64,000 nucleotides of DNA from Forficula auricularia (GCA_024734495.1 JALMQS010000055.1:7745386-7809385); one strand, 5' to 3'. Positions 22,080-33,784 are shown, counted from the stretch's first letter. Translations and numbers: made by a program. Notes: a model not told the origin generated them from the sequence alone.

Positions 22080-22385
22080 TCTCTTCGGAGAGAGACCGAC
22101 TGGTAGAAATTATAATTGAAAAGTGAATAAAGAAAAAAATCAATTTTTTAAAAAATTCTTTGGATGGCCGTTGTGAAAGAACAAATTTGCACTGCTGGAA
22201 GAGAGAATTTTTCTCTCAATGACCCCTTTTAAACACTGAAGAAGGAGGGAAAATCCTCCGAAGCGTTGGTTTTTGAGTGATGAAAAAAATGAATATCCAA
22301 TAAATCTATTTTATTCGAGAGAATAATTTTTTTAACTATGCTTGGTCTGCCTTTCCATCACTTCTCAACTACAAAGGTGACAAAA
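22080..22385 (+). repeat. Penelope-type terminal-repeat-like fragment
   Basis: CTGAAGA (22236-22242), an extra A, stem GGAGG/CCTCC around GAAAAT, then GAAG at 22260-22263 form a degraded hammerhead-like core. The left flank (gagagagaccgactggtaga) recurs at 60740-60765. A second hairpin, GAGAGAATTTTTCTCTC, precedes the core. There is no inverted arm. Confidence 0.45.
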
Positions 22386-22832
22386 AAAATTCTGAGTGTG
22401 TCAAGCTTACACGCACGACGGAAGTGAAACTTCTAGTATTCCTCATCTCTCTTTTTTCTCTCTTAGGTTAGTTTGAAGATTATAGGTTAAATAATTCAAC
22501 GACGAAGCATAGATTTACTCTTTCTAATATTTTCTTATACATGAATGAATTTCGATTTATGTACAGTTCCAAAAATTTTCAATTTATTTACAATTATCCA
22601 ATACTATTTACAATTATTACAATTCAATAATGACCTATTGCTTTGTTCCCAATTGTTTTTATTCAATTTATATTACTTTTCTAAAATATCATGTATTTTT
22701 GTATTATTTTTAAAATAAAGTTTTAGAAATTAAGAATTTATGGAAAATATTTAATCGAAACAATATATATATATTGTAATTCTATTATAATTTATGTCTT
22801 ATTTATTTATTTATTTTCCAGATTTGATTAAC

Positions 22833-23818
22833 TACCGTCTTTTTCCGAAAATAAGACACTGTCTTGCCTTTCTCTTTTGAAGTTCCCGAAAATACGCGCT
22901 TCAGGGCTTATTTTCAGGGGAGGGCAAAAAATAAAAGTATATTTATATATATTTTTGTTTAATATTTAGTTTACACAGAATACAGAAATTTAAATTTATT
23001 CAATTACAGTCATGTCATCTTTTTCTGGAACATCGTCATAAATAAAATTCTGAATTACCATATATTCTGATTTTTCTTCCGAAATCCATTTCCTGTTGAA
23101 TCATTGGTCCGAATCTCTCGTAGTCTTGCGATCGCATAGCATATCAGTTAAATGAGTACTTCTTGTCTAAGTTAGCCTGTTCGTAGTGCATTGGAAACAT
23201 CACTATCAGTTATTTTGTCCACATGAATTTTTACCCAATTCACAACGTAATCGTAGTCTGCACTTTATTTACGAACCATACGGAGATCCGGCATCTTCTC
23301 TTTTACAGAATGCTACAAGATTTACACCCACTGGAGTCTTCCACGATTCCCTTTTTGTACTCGACGGAATAGCTCTTTCGTTTTGTACTCATTTTAACTG
23401 GGGTTAAAAATTATTCACTTTATTTTTAAATAAAATTACGTATGAGGAAATAATCAGACTTACAAGACTGAAATGAATGAACGTTGTATACCTGCACTGT
23501 CGCTCAATGTAGACTGCTGCCTTATGTTGTATTTTTAAGATAAATTCCAAGAATTAATTTGAAACCAACTGTAGAGGTAAACAATTAATTTCTCGGAATA
23601 TTTTGTTTCAAACATTTCTCTGAAATACGAGTATTAGGAAAACTAAACATATTATATTACTTATACTTAATAAATCAACAGCAGATTAACGAATTCTTTT
23701 TGTCACATTATTTTAACTAGGGATTATTTTCGGGGGATGTCTTATTTTACAAAAAGTTCCGAAAATCCCGATAGGGCTTATTTTCGGAGGATGTCTTATT
23801 TTTCGGAAAAAGACGGTA
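22833..23818. mobile_element. TA-flanked DNA transposon remnant, pogo-like
   Basis: TIRs of about 22 bp, CCGTCTTTTTCCGAAAATAA GA (left, 22835) and CCGTCTTTTTCCGAAAAATA AGA (right, reverse complement, to 23816), sit between TA duplications at 22833-22834 and 23817-23818. Subterminal repeats (gggcttattttc...) occur near both ends. The interior of 982 bp has no intact frame; minus-strand words near 23000-23240 are only vaguely transposase-like. Superfamily assignment (pogo/Tigger-like) is a guess from the TA target and TIR style. Confidence 0.6.
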
Positions 23819-23994
23819 TCTAAGCGCAATAGAAGTTTGAGGCTGAAGCCATCTAAAGTGAGATTTTTTAATAAGAATATCTTATCGAAAAATGTCAATT
23901 TAGATGGTTTCAACACTAATGTCTATTTTGCTATTTAATTATTTGTAATGATAAGAAATATATTTTAAATTTCCCACTTCTATGTACGTGTGCA

Positions 23995-24115
23995 TCTGGT
24001 GAGCGGTGGTGGGGGTCCCCGGGGGCGTGGTTACCGCCACCTAGCTATGGCGGTTTTTCGTGACGGCCATGAGCCGGTTTTACTCCCTTCGTCGAGAATC
24101 CATGACGCGCGTAAA
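23995..24115. other. G+C-rich patch with hairpin
   Basis: A stem ACCGCCA/TGGCGGT (24033-24039 and 24048-24054) is followed by TTTTT, in a segment much richer in G+C than its surroundings. It lies just upstream of the mariner remnant and may be that element's 5' leader. A terminator-like RNA role is possible but unsupported. Confidence 0.3.
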
Positions 24116-24273
24116 GAAGTTTCACTTCAAAAAACCTGTTAAAGTTTGACACGTTCTAACACGAAAGTATATTACTGTATACAATTAATTTTTGTTTTAT
24201 CGGATTCTCCACACTTTTTTGTCCTAGAGTATGTGTATTTATTTCGATTGCTTAAATTATTGTATTTTGAAAA

Positions 24274-24501
24274 ATGTCAAACAAACCTGATGCAATTGTG
24301 GAACTTTTGCGAGAAGGGGAAAAGTCATTCCGTTTGCTCAATGTGCCTCAACAACCGTTCCCGACCCAATCCTCCGTTTCAATTAGCTTGACCATATCGG
24401 CCAGAGCCCCGGGAGAGGCAGAAGCTCAAATCACCGAAAATTTCAAGACGCGTTTAGGGCTCTGTATCGTCCCAAAGGGAGGTTACTTCGAGACCGGCTG
24501 A
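24274..24501 (+). pseudogene. Internally deleted mariner-like transposase (N-C fusion)
   Basis: The 75-codon frame begins MSNKPDAIVELLREGEKS, which resembles the N-terminal helix-turn-helix of mariner-family transposases, including an LLNVP word. It ends ENFKTRLGLCIVPKGGYFE, which resembles the extreme C-terminus of the same family. Everything between, including the whole DDD/E catalytic core, is missing, yet the frame stays open across the junction. TIRs could not be fixed. The likely source is an abortive-gap-repair deletion. The product could bind but not cut DNA, if it is made at all. Confidence 0.5.
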
Positions 24502-24763
24502 ATGTATTATTATTTTATTAAATTTCTTTTATATAATAAAATTATACGGGTTATTTATTGTCACCCTGTTCATATTAATTTTAAATATTCATGAAATATA
24601 CCTAAGTCCTTGTTTCTTATTTCAAAAATAAAACATAATTGAATATTTAATATTGTGTATGATGTAAAGGAGTATCTTAAGCAATTTTTAAATTTGATTT
24701 GGTATTTTAATTTTATAATCGTTAATGCTGAAAGCATCACTTAGCGCAAATATTTAGTACCAA

Positions 24764-25201
24764 ATAGCAAAGTTATTATTATTATTATTATTTTTTTATT
24801 ACTCTCCACGAGTACATCAGCAATCTGCCCTAGCGGGCAATAATCTTTTTACAAGTTTAATGAAAAATGACATGATTTACAATGATTTTAATGATATTTC
24901 CATTGACTTATCATTAAGGTGTGATTTATTGGTTTCAAAAAGGTTTGGCATGGTCACGTGAAGCGTTGTGGTAGGTTGTTGGTCTGTGTCTTTTTAATCT
25001 TGTTGGTGGTAATGTATTTATTATGTCTTGAGCGTACTCATTTGGGTGGTGAGTTAGTTTGTTTAGGTACTTGTGGCTGTGTTCTCTTATTTCGTCTTTG
25101 ACGGAAGCTATTTCTATGTCTTTTAGTATAGTCGTGTTTGGTACCTCTCTGGGGGCATCAGCGATTGCTCTCAGCGCTTTGTTTTGGATAGCAAAGTTAT
25201 T
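24764..25201 (-). mobile_element. 5'-truncated Jockey-like LINE with 14-bp TSD
   Basis: The duplication ATAGCAAAGTTATT lies at 24764-24777 and 25188-25201. On the minus strand the element starts inside the coding region and ends with a 3' UTR and a (TAA)n tail (ATTATTATTATT on the plus strand). The UTR includes the inverted pair GCCCGCTAGGGC. This is a textbook truncated target-primed insertion. Confidence 0.8.
24935..25186 (-). pseudogene. Jockey-type ORF2 C-terminal fragment
   Basis: An open frame of 83 residues begins QNKALRAIADAPREVPNTTI, the conserved region behind the polymerase in Jockey-clade elements. It continues VKDEIREHSHKYLNKLTHHP and ends at TGA (24935-24937). There is no start codon: the 5' end is lost at the insertion junction. 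The frame is undamaged otherwise, so the insertion is fairly recent. It cannot make a functional enzyme. Confidence 0.7.
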
Positions 25202-25599
25202 GAAATTGCTGGGAATTCTGCCCTAATCCCAAGATAAAATTCATTCACTGAAAAATATTGATCAAATTCATGTTTATCGTTTGCTGCGCATTAAGATTTT
25301 TCAGTGTCATTGGCGTTTTATGTTTTGCGAATCCCAAAATTTGCTACTCGACACAGTTTAAGAAGCACTGCGCCATTGCATTGGTTGGCAGTGTGAATCT
25401 ATGAACTAACCTAACGCTATATTTTGTTTGTCAACTTCCATGCTCTAATGGATTCGGATGCTTTCAACACGCCAATACAGTTGTCATATATATAGAAAAG
25501 TATATTTAACATGAGTCGACTTTCAATTTATTTTTTGCGATATCACAAGTATCTATTTTCAAATCTTGACGTTAAAATCAATATTTACTTTCAAGGTTT

Positions 25600-26060
25600 A
25601 TGTGAAAAGTGGTTTAGTCTATAGAGAAGTGAACAGGGGATGGGATGAGGGTGAGGTGAGGGGGTAGTTTACTCTCTATCAAAGTAGCCTTTTCCCAGGC
25701 ACTGGCGGATGAGCAGAGAGCGGGGCTGCTGACGCATCCATCAAGCCTCAGTCGCCGATCCATACCAATACCAACACAATGACAATGATTCGGACAGACA
25801 GATCTACACAGAGCCATGCTCGCGCTTTTAAGCGAGTAAATTAATTTTGACGGTGTTCTCTCTCTCTCGCTCTCTCGCTAGAACGAGAGCTACACTTTTG
25901 GTGTTTAGAGTGGGTGTTGGGGTGCAATTTTAGGGGTTGGGTTCTGCATTGGATTGAAGAGTGAGGGATGATGATGGCGATGATGATAAAGGGGGTGGGA
26001 TAAAGAGCTGGAGGATTCGAACGCGGATTCGGTACCAATCCCTGGGATTTCACACACACC
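25600..26060. promoter_or_regulatory. Candidate regulatory island with GAGA-type tracts
   Basis: Balanced composition set in A+T-rich DNA, with ctctctctctcgctctctcg at 25857-25876 beside an inverted gaacgagagc. GAGAG runs are targets of the insect GAGA factor, and GCCAT (PHO-like) occurs at 25813. Open frames on the minus strand show no known domain. The function is inferred only from motif content. Confidence 0.3.
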
Positions 26061-26559
26061 CATCAACGACACATGGATTTTTATATTATTTTATAAATGT
26101 ACTTATACTTATATATCTATATATATGACCTTCCACGCCAAATCGGACGGTTTGAAAAATTTTAATTTTTTATTTCCTTCATTTTTTGACATTTTTTAGT
26201 ATCCATCAAAAAACTCTTCCTGGAAAATTTTGAAATTTTTTTGATCACCGGCTTAAAAGATATCGAATTTCTGTTTTTTGCTCATAACTTCTTCAAAAAT
26301 GGTCCAAATTCAATTTTTTTTTTTTTTTTTTTTGAGATTTTTGATTTTTTACATAGGGGAAATACGCACAAAATGACATGGGGTTTTATTTTTTGGTCAT
26401 AACTCTTTAATGGTAATACACAGGATAGTCATATTCTTCACATTTCATCTTTATTAATTGAAACTAACAAATATTTATAGAATAAAAATAAGAGAAAAAA
26501 CATATTCTTTGTTCAAATGAGATCATCAAAATGACATGCATTAAAAACTACATATAATT
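26061..26559. other. Low-complexity A/T-rich DNA, no gene seen
   Basis: Poly-T runs (near 26316-26333) and words such as ctcataacttcttcaaaaat; no gene supported. Confidence 0.4.
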
Positions 26560-27360
26560 ATTGACAAAGTTCACAAATGAAACGCATGGTTCTCTTAGGA
26601 ACGTCATGACGTGTCAGTGCAAGAAACGTGAGCCCAATGCGAACAATTTAACCCCACCAAAATCAGTCTTCTCCAGGCTTAGATCGTGAAAAAAAGATGA
26701 TTGCAATATATGCATGGACAGTGCTCTTCATCGTCTTAAGAGTTATTAGGACATTTTTCTTCTTCACTGTAGTTTTAAAATAACTTTTTAGTGACGTTTC
26801 GTCTCCTCTTTGCCGGAGGGCCTTTGGGCTCATATTTTGATTTAATTTCCCTTATGTTAGGAGTAGAAGTTAAAACTAAATAGGCCTGCCGAATCTCTGA
26901 CTTGCGTTTCCCTTGTCCACCAATAAAGGACACTAAGGGCCGGTTGTATGTCGCAAAGTAAATTCTTTTTACCACTAACACGGGGTAGATGATAAATGGA
27001 GGGGTTTGGATGGTCAATTAGATGCCAGCAACTGGCAGTGCCTGGCATCTGATTGGCTATCCCAGTCCATCCATTTACCATCTACCCCGTGTTAGTGGTA
27101 AAAGCATTTACTTTATGCTGACATACAACCGGCCCTAAGAATAGAGGACCATGGATGTTTTTATTAGCAGAAGACCTAGCAATGGAAACATGACCAGGAG
27201 TCATTTGCTGGTGACATACCTATGTCATTATGTCCGTTGTCTAGGAATGTCGTTTTGTCCATACAACGTTTTGTCAAAACAAAATTCAAAAATCAATGCA
27301 AAGAGGATGTTTTTTCTTAGAAGAAGTTATTTGAGGGCAACAAGAGATCTCCAGTAGCTT
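26560..27360 (-). pseudogene. Decayed transposase C-terminus with PHD-like finger
   Basis: On the minus strand, a frame to the left of the MITE reads SFIGGQGKRKSEIRQAYLVL, later KGPPAKRRRNV. Beyond a stop at 26775 come EEEKCPNNS, CPCIYCNHLF and, after a shift, RFICELC. A basic stretch followed by a CxxC...CxxC finger resembles the C-termini of pogo/jerky-type transposase-derived proteins. At least three stops or shifts and the MITE at 26937-27135 interrupt it. The family name is a guess. Confidence 0.35.
26934..27138. mobile_element. Harbinger-like MITE with TAA duplication
   Basis: The 199-bp element (26937-27135) begins GGGCCGGTTGTATGTC and ends in the reverse complement of the same sequence. 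TAA duplications lie at 26934-26936 and 27136-27138. The arms stay complementary for over 60 bp, including ACCACTAACACGGGGTAGAT. A GGGCCGGTT terminus with a TWA target fits PIF/Harbinger-type MITEs. It interrupts the decayed transposase. Confidence 0.7.
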
Positions 27361-28055
27361 TAGACAAATTAAACTAGATTAATCTATGATTTTAGAAGAT
27401 TTTCCATTTTTCATCCTGATGAAAATTGAATTAAATAAAAAAATTTATTAGCAAGCATTCACGTCTTAAAATTAACATTCCTACAAAATTTCAAGTTTAT
27501 ACCCCTATTAATTTCAAAATAAAACTTGATAAAACCAGATGAATTTATGATTTCAGAATGTTTGTTCGCTATACAACCCTAGGCCCTTTGACCAAACTAA
27601 ACCATATTTTGTATACTTTTACTTTATGACACATAGAAACTAATGGGTCAAAAATCGACTAGCTAAAATGTGTGAGTGGAGCTCGGGGGGCGACAACTTA
27701 AAAAATGCGCTAAAAGTAAAGTAGTTTTCGAACTTTTGATTTCGGGATTAATTTGGAGGCTTTTGAATAAAATTATATAATAATATATATTAACAAACCT
27801 CTGCCATGAAGAAGGATACCAATGAGGTTCTAAAACGTTAGCAAAAGGCTAAATAATTATATCACATCAATATTTTTGTTCACAATTTTATTTCATCCTA
27901 AAGAATAGGGTGAAATAATTTTTTGATTGTTTGTCGTTTGAAATAAAAACAATTGTATTATAAAAGAATCTCAAAACTTTTATTAAATATTTGAACGTTT
28001 CGAATGAAAAATCTGGAAAAATATTTGCTTTAAAAAGGAAATAATAAAGCAACAA
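27361..28055. other. A+T-rich DNA with decayed core, no gene
   Basis: At 27797-27835 atgaagaaggataccaatga ggtt...aaaacg is probably an eroded hammerhead-like core of the family described elsewhere. No gene is seen. Confidence 0.35.
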
Positions 28056-28059
28056 ATAT

Positions 28060-29035
28060 TTATAAGCAAATAAATAATTTGTCAATAGACGATGAAACAT
28101 ATTCTCTTAGAAATGAAATCACCTTGAATAAAAATAAAAAATATAAATAGAGAAATTGAGGATTTCTTTTTTTTTTTTTTATTTCTGATAAATAATAGCA
28201 AAAGAGAGACCAAATTTAGATTTTTGTTAATTGAATTTTTGTTAGGTCATTTCTAAAATTAATCTTTTTTTATAATTTTAGAAGTAATCGAAATTTTGAA
28301 GAACAAAAATATTTTGTTAAGGGAGAATGGTGTAGGTTCTTGGCGAAACATTTTAAATAAAGTAAAGAAAATTTTGAAAAAATTTTTTAGAAACTTTTTA
28401 GAATTTAAAATATAAAATACTAGATATGTTTCACATAAATAAAAGATCAGATGCTTGTTTAGCACGACTCTATATATATTTCTGGATAATTCAATTAACC
28501 AAAAGTCAGAAATGGTGTCTTTTTTCCTAATATTTATCAGAAATTTTTAGAGATAAATATATTTTATATAAATATTTATTAAATTGAAAGAATTAAGTAT
28601 CATTTTATGAAAATTAGACGGTAAATTTTTTCAAAAATCAACTATATGGCTAAAACCAGATTCTAAATTTAAGCTCAAAATTTCAAAGATTTTATTAGAA
28701 ATAATTTTATATTGCTTATCAGAGAGGATTCATTCCCTCAGGAGTTGAACCCGAGCATCAACATGCTTTTCGGGAATTCATCTCAAGAGTTTGATCAACT
28801 CCCCGGAAAGCATGTTGATGCTCGGGTTCAACTCCTGAGGGGATAAGCCCTCTCTGATAAGCAATATAAAATTATTTCTACTAAAATTTTTGAAATTTTG
28901 AGCTTAAATTTAGAATCTTTCTTCATTAAATATTTATATTTTTTATTTTTTATTTCCAAGAGAATCTGTATCATTGTCCATTTTCAAAATATTCATTTAT
29001 TTGTATATCATTCCTTTTTTTAAAGCAAATATTTT
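28060..29035. repeat. Nested inverted repeats (large foldback element)
   Basis: Outer arms (about 28060-28150 and 28930-29030) share, inverted, words such as gaataaaaataaaaaatata and the gacaatgatacagatt family motif. Inside, 28659-28774 and 28802-28917 form an almost perfect hairpin containing gaacccgagcatcaacatgc. There is no hammerhead core and no coding frame. The outer arm belongs to the family seen at 36315, 37195 and 51499. Confidence 0.55.
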
Positions 29036-30285
29036 TCTACATTTCCATTAATAATTGGAGAATTTTTTTCAAAAAGTTTTGAGATTTTTTTATAAAAGGT
29101 ATTTATTTAATACCTACCTAAAAAATAAAATTTAATCTTGCTTCCGTTTTCACATCTTAAAAATTAATTATTTTTATTTATTTATTTATTTTTTAATATT
29201 CTATTTTTGCTTTTTGTCATGGCAATTAATTTTTTACAAAATTGTTTGTTCGAAAGGAAGTCATTAATTGTGTTTGTAGAGTGAGCAGAGGGGTGGGGGG
29301 GGGGTAAAGGGGTCAGGCAAGCGGGCAAAAATAAAAATAAACCAGAAATGGACACTTTTAATAAACCACCCCCTTTTTTTTGGGGGGGGGGGGACAATCA
29401 AGATAGCGGTGCCCGTCCAACCAGCACCGCAACCCTTCAGTCACACCCTTTGCACCCTCCAACCTAAAAACGAATGAAAATTAAAGACCACACGGGTCAA
29501 TTCAAGTGCGAAATAAATTTCTATCCGCTATCAAATCAATTATTTCCCGTCTATGATTGCATGTTGTCCTCTGCCCTGTGTTTATCACTGTCTGCCTTGC
29601 TCTCCTTTATCCACCCATATACCTACAAATAACTGTACTTAACTTTATCGATCTCTCCGGGTAGTTTAATTTCATCATCATATATATATATATATTTCTA
29701 TAGGTAAACTAGACAACGCAATAATATTTCGAAATCGGCAATATCAACGTCACAATTTAAGATTATATCTTAGATAATAAGGACTTTAAATTAAATTTAT
29801 TTATTTAATTTATAGAAGAGTTTGACGTAATGTTCAACATTTTAATGAATTTAATCAAGTTTATTATTATATAAAAATTATTGAATTTTCAAACGTCACG
29901 ATTTATATTTAAGTTATAATAAAAATTTTAATAAATATATAGTTCTTTGTAAGAAAAAAAATCAATCATAAAACGTTTATTAAATATTCAAAACATTTCG
30001 GGAAATTAGTTGCTCCATGAATATTTATATATAGGGTGACCATTTTTTCAGCGTTCTGATCCGGGACATTGAGCCCCCACCCATTAATAAATAAAAAAAA
30101 TCGTGTGTGTGCTTAAGACCACACGACAGAAGTGCTAACTTATATGGCATTTATAATTATAATATTCTAAAATTATTAAATCAATTTGAGCCGCGAAAGT
30201 TAAATAATGTAATCAATAATTTCTTATGTTAATTGTACATAAATTTAGGAAATTATTTTATTATTTTTTGGAAAGGGAAAAATGA
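29036..30285. other. A+T-rich DNA with homopolymer tracts, no gene
   Basis: G runs at 29289-29306 and 29380-29394 and a TATA-rich tract near 29680. A possible DNA-transposon end, agggtgaccattttttcagc, lies near 30034, but no partner end was found. Confidence 0.4.
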
Positions 30286-30290
30286 ATTGA

Positions 30291-30337
30291 GCATCCTACG
30301 GGATTCGAACCCGTGTCTCTCTCCTTTACGAGAAGAG
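30291..30337 (-). pseudogene. 3' half of a tRNA-Thr-like sequence
   Basis: On the minus strand, an anticodon arm CTCTT-CTCGTAA-AGGAG (anticodon CGT, Thr) is followed by a variable loop, a perfect T arm ACGGG-TTCGAAT-CCCGT and a 3' acceptor strand AGGATGC. No D arm or 5' acceptor strand exists upstream. It is either a truncated tRNA or a SINE-head fragment. Confidence 0.45.
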
Positions 30338-31438
30338 GAAAATAAATTTTAATATTTTTTTTAATTTTTTGAAAAGGAATAATTAATATATTTTCCGACA
30401 ATGATTGAACTAGACCACAGCCACACCGTGACACGTGACGGCTCAAAAAGCCCATTTGCTGTCCAGGAAAATAAAAATGTACATGAGTGCTAAAATTCAA
30501 ATATAAGATTAATTTGAGCTTAGAGTTAATGCTGCAGCGCCATCTGTGGCTTGAATTGGTACGAGATCTAGACACAAATCTAGACGAAATTTCACATGTA
30601 GTTTTGGTGCATTCAGATTAAGAGCTGATTAAATTTTGGGTGAAATCGAACCAAAAATTAAGCGAGCAGGGCTTCTTTCCTAAATAATTATAAATTATAT
30701 ATTTATAATAAGAATAGTCAGATTAATTTGCAGCAACGCTGACCTAATACTGCCGACAGGGGCGTAGATGCCGTCGGTATATTTGTGTTTTGAGTCGAGA
30801 TAAGTCGAGGCAAATTTGAAATATAATTATAATTTTAACTCGAATTTTGAAATGAAAGACTCCAATTGATTTTAAATTAAGAAACATTAAATATATTGAT
30901 AATTATTCCCCCCCCCCCTTCACCACTCAAAAATTAAATATTCAATTCGCTTTTCTTTGCGCACAGAAGAAGAAATTAATCACATCTTATTTGATTTATA
31001 TTTTATATATTATTTGTTTATTTTTTAATAATTTGCCACTTTTTTATAATTTTTTAAAAATCTAAATTTTGTTATTCTTATTTTTTGATTTTTACAAATT
31101 TGAACGACTTAAGACACGCATACCCGAGTTTCTCATGGCAATACTGGAGCAGCCTGTCATACAAACAACACCTGATCTCTATTAAATACTATTTGGAGCC
31201 TTATATCGATTATCGATCCCAAATTTTGAAAAAATCACCCCACTTTGAAACCATCCACCCATGCACAATTCATGTGATGTTTCCAGACTTTCGGTTTATC
31301 AATTAACATGATTAAAACTACATTTTAAACTAGAAGTGTGTATATTTTTCGTAGAAAATGTGAAATTAAATTTTGAAGTTATTATTATATTGGCTTTCAA
31401 GGGTTGTTTTCGCTCAACATGTCCGATATTATTTTATA
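30338..31438. other. A+T-rich DNA, no gene seen
   Basis: The open frame at 31085-31306 has no recognisable domain. The stretch 30600-30650 shares attaagagctgattaaattt with the 105-bp-unit family, inverted. Confidence 0.35.
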
Positions 31439-32588
31439 TAAAGGGTGATAACTTGCTTCCGTGTTTTTTTCCGAAATTGGAGGTTTTATTTTAAAAAACT
31501 GGTTATACATTTATGATTTATAGTATTATCACTGCTATTACTTTTCCCATTTTTCGGAGACGAATCCCGCGAAAAATCTGTATCTTTGAAGCGATTCATG
31601 AATCGATCCATTTTTTCTTTATAATTGAAGTGCTGCACCAGTTTGTGTGCCATTGATTGAAATGTGATAGTCCGAGGAGCAATTGAGATGCCGTGGTAAC
31701 TCCATTTCAACGTTTCCAAGTATGTCTTGACCACTTTCGTAACATGGGTCTATATTGCTGCTGTAAAATCACTTTATCGTGTTCTTGTTGTATTGCGGCC
31801 GTTTTTCTTTCAATGCTCGGCTAAATGTATTAATTGTGTTCGATAACGATCGCCTGTGATTGTTTCAGTCGGTTTAACAACTCATAATGTTGTACGCCGA
31901 GTTGGTCCATCAACACGAGTATGATCTTGGTACTGTGAATATTCGTTTTGGCTGTTGATTAAAAGGATGGCTGGGATATTTCCATGATTTTCTGCTTGAA
32001 TATCGTAATGAACCCTTTTTTGTGCCCAGTCACAATACGATGGAGAAATCCTTCCGTCTTTGCCTGCAAGCAGCTTTCACAATCTTGTACGGCATCTAAT
32101 TTCCTTGTTTCTGAATCATTCCCTTGGTTTTAGGCGTTTTGAAATGGCTTGTTGTGTCACTCCCATTGATCCTGTTAATTCTTGTTGCGTTTAGAGTCTT
32201 GATCACGTTATGCTCAATTTGCCTTGAAACCTTCTTCTTCACCGCCATGTTGGTCTTCGACGTCAAAATCACCGTTCTTGAAGCGTTGAAACCATTCTCG
32301 GCACGTTCTTTCACTAATAGCGGCCTCATCTAGGTATTAGAGCATTTGATGAGTCACGTAGATTTCTTCATATTAAAGCAGAAAATTAAAACCTCCCGCA
32401 ATGATTAGAATTTGGCTTGTAATACATGTTTAATCGAATAACTATGATGCAGACACAAATCGACTAATATTTCAATGGGTTGTGTTTACAAATCTAAGCT
32501 TATTGTATGACATCTACGATCATTTATTTCGATCCATTTACCGCTACAGCCATCTATTGCGAAACGGCGGAAGCAAGTTGTACACCTA
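31439..32588 (-). mobile_element. Mariner element, decayed
   Basis: The ends share ACTTGCTTCCG in inverted orientation (left at 31450, right ending at 32572), with TA at 31439-31440 and 32587-32588. The interior holds a minus-strand mariner transposase relic. Length of about 1.15 kb is near the family norm of 1.2-1.3 kb, so it is close to full length but dead. Confidence 0.7.
31486..32333 (-). pseudogene. Mariner transposase pseudogene
   Basis: A functional copy would cut and paste the element at TA sites. N-terminal traces (32333-32096) read in shifting frames: NGDFDVED, then QQELTGSMGVTQQAISKRLK, the second helix-turn-helix, then GMIQKQGN. The C-terminal part (31734-31486) reads VKTYLETLKW, SMAHKLVQHF and NYKEKMDRFMNRFKD, as in the family's C-terminus. 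Many shifts and stops separate the pieces, and the third catalytic residue region (normally in PDIAPSDYH) is scrambled to IAPRTITF. Clearly inactive. Confidence 0.75.
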
Positions 32589-33028
32589 TTAATTTTATGT
32601 TTTATATAAATTTAGCCTGAGGGCTACTAAATGGACCGGGTACATAGAAATGCATTCAAAAAGCATTGTTGAAGGATATTGGCCCTGGCAGAATCCCCCA
32701 GGTTTCATTTACGCGAAAACAATCCCCTTTTCACTGAGATATAATTTATTTATTGAAGTTTTGAATTGTGAAGGATACCTTTGTCACTTTTATCGATATT
32801 TCTTTGTGAATCTTTTTTTTTATTTTATTTTACTTCGACTTGATTTTTCTCCTATAATATCTAGTGACAGGTGTTTTATTTATTTATTTTTTTACTTTTT
32901 TTTTATAAAGTTGAGTTTTAACTTTTGTTACGAGAATTGAGAATGAAACAGCCAGCCAGCCAGCCAGCTAGAGAACTCGTCTAAAAATGGATGATATCTG
33001 CCCCTGCTGCTGCTGCTGCTCTTGAAGG
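32589..33028. other. A+T-rich DNA with short tandem motifs, no gene
   Basis: It includes (CCAG)n near 32951-32968 and (CTG)n near 33005-33018. No gene is supported. Confidence 0.4.
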
Positions 33029-33160
33029 AGAGGAATGACCTTTTCATCCCTGACAGAGAACCAAACCAAAATTTTCTCTTTTTACCCATTTGGAACGGAA
33101 AGACAGGAAAAGTTTTTGTTAACTCCACCCCTCTTATCTTTCTCATCTCAGTTACTCAAA
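33029..33160 (+). repeat. Diverged duplicate, copy 1
   Basis: It shares with 35937-36065 the order accttttcatc...ctgacagag, ccaaaccaaaatt, and aggaaaagtttttgtt followed by a C-rich stretch. The spacing is conserved over about 125 bp, so the segment was duplicated within the locus, about 2.9 kb apart. Confidence 0.5.
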
Positions 33161-33784
33161 ATGAAAACTCCTATAAACGAATTCTGCTATTTTAATTCTG
33201 AAATAATATTTATTCTTTTTTTTTTGGTAAGTAATTTGAATTTATTCATAAAATTTGCTTATGCAAAATTAAAAAATCTATTTTAAATAAAAAGAATACA
33301 AAGAAGAGACACTTTGATTCTCAGAAAATTCATATAATAATATTAAGTACCTATCCTAAAGAAAATCAATGAAATTGTCCTCGGTATGATTTGAATAACA
33401 ATATACCTTGGACTGATATAATGCTTTAATTTTAATTTGTTATTTTCTTAAAAATAAAATTATATTTATTTTATATGTAATATGGTAGCACTCTGGTAAG
33501 AAATAAAAAAATATATATTTTCAGTCAATAAATCGATAGAAATAATATATCTGTATTTTTAAAAATCTGTATTTAAAGGTTGTGATGTGTGAGCTATCTT
33601 GTGGGTGAAAATTTAACGACATTGATTACACGTATAATCGAATATTGAAAATTTGGGCGAACTAATTTCATTGGTTCGTAAGTTATGATCATTAAACTAG
33701 GTATGTAAAAATAATAATAATAATAGAGTAGGTGCTAATAATAACTCCAGTTTCGATCTGATTATCTGAATTAATGTACATTTT
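33161..33784. other. A+T-rich DNA, no gene seen
   Basis: No supported feature. Confidence 0.4.

Noticed and set aside
23186..23407. 73-codon plus-strand frame
   Set aside because: No domain; it sits in the interior of a TA-flanked transposon remnant and is probably incidental.
26857..27081. 74-codon frame MVNGWTGIANQ...
   Set aside because: It reads through the Harbinger-like MITE and its flank; no domain.
30261..30575. 104-codon frame ending ...RDTGSNPVGCS
   Set aside because: That word is the usual translation artefact of a tRNA T-arm; the DNA there is a tRNA half.
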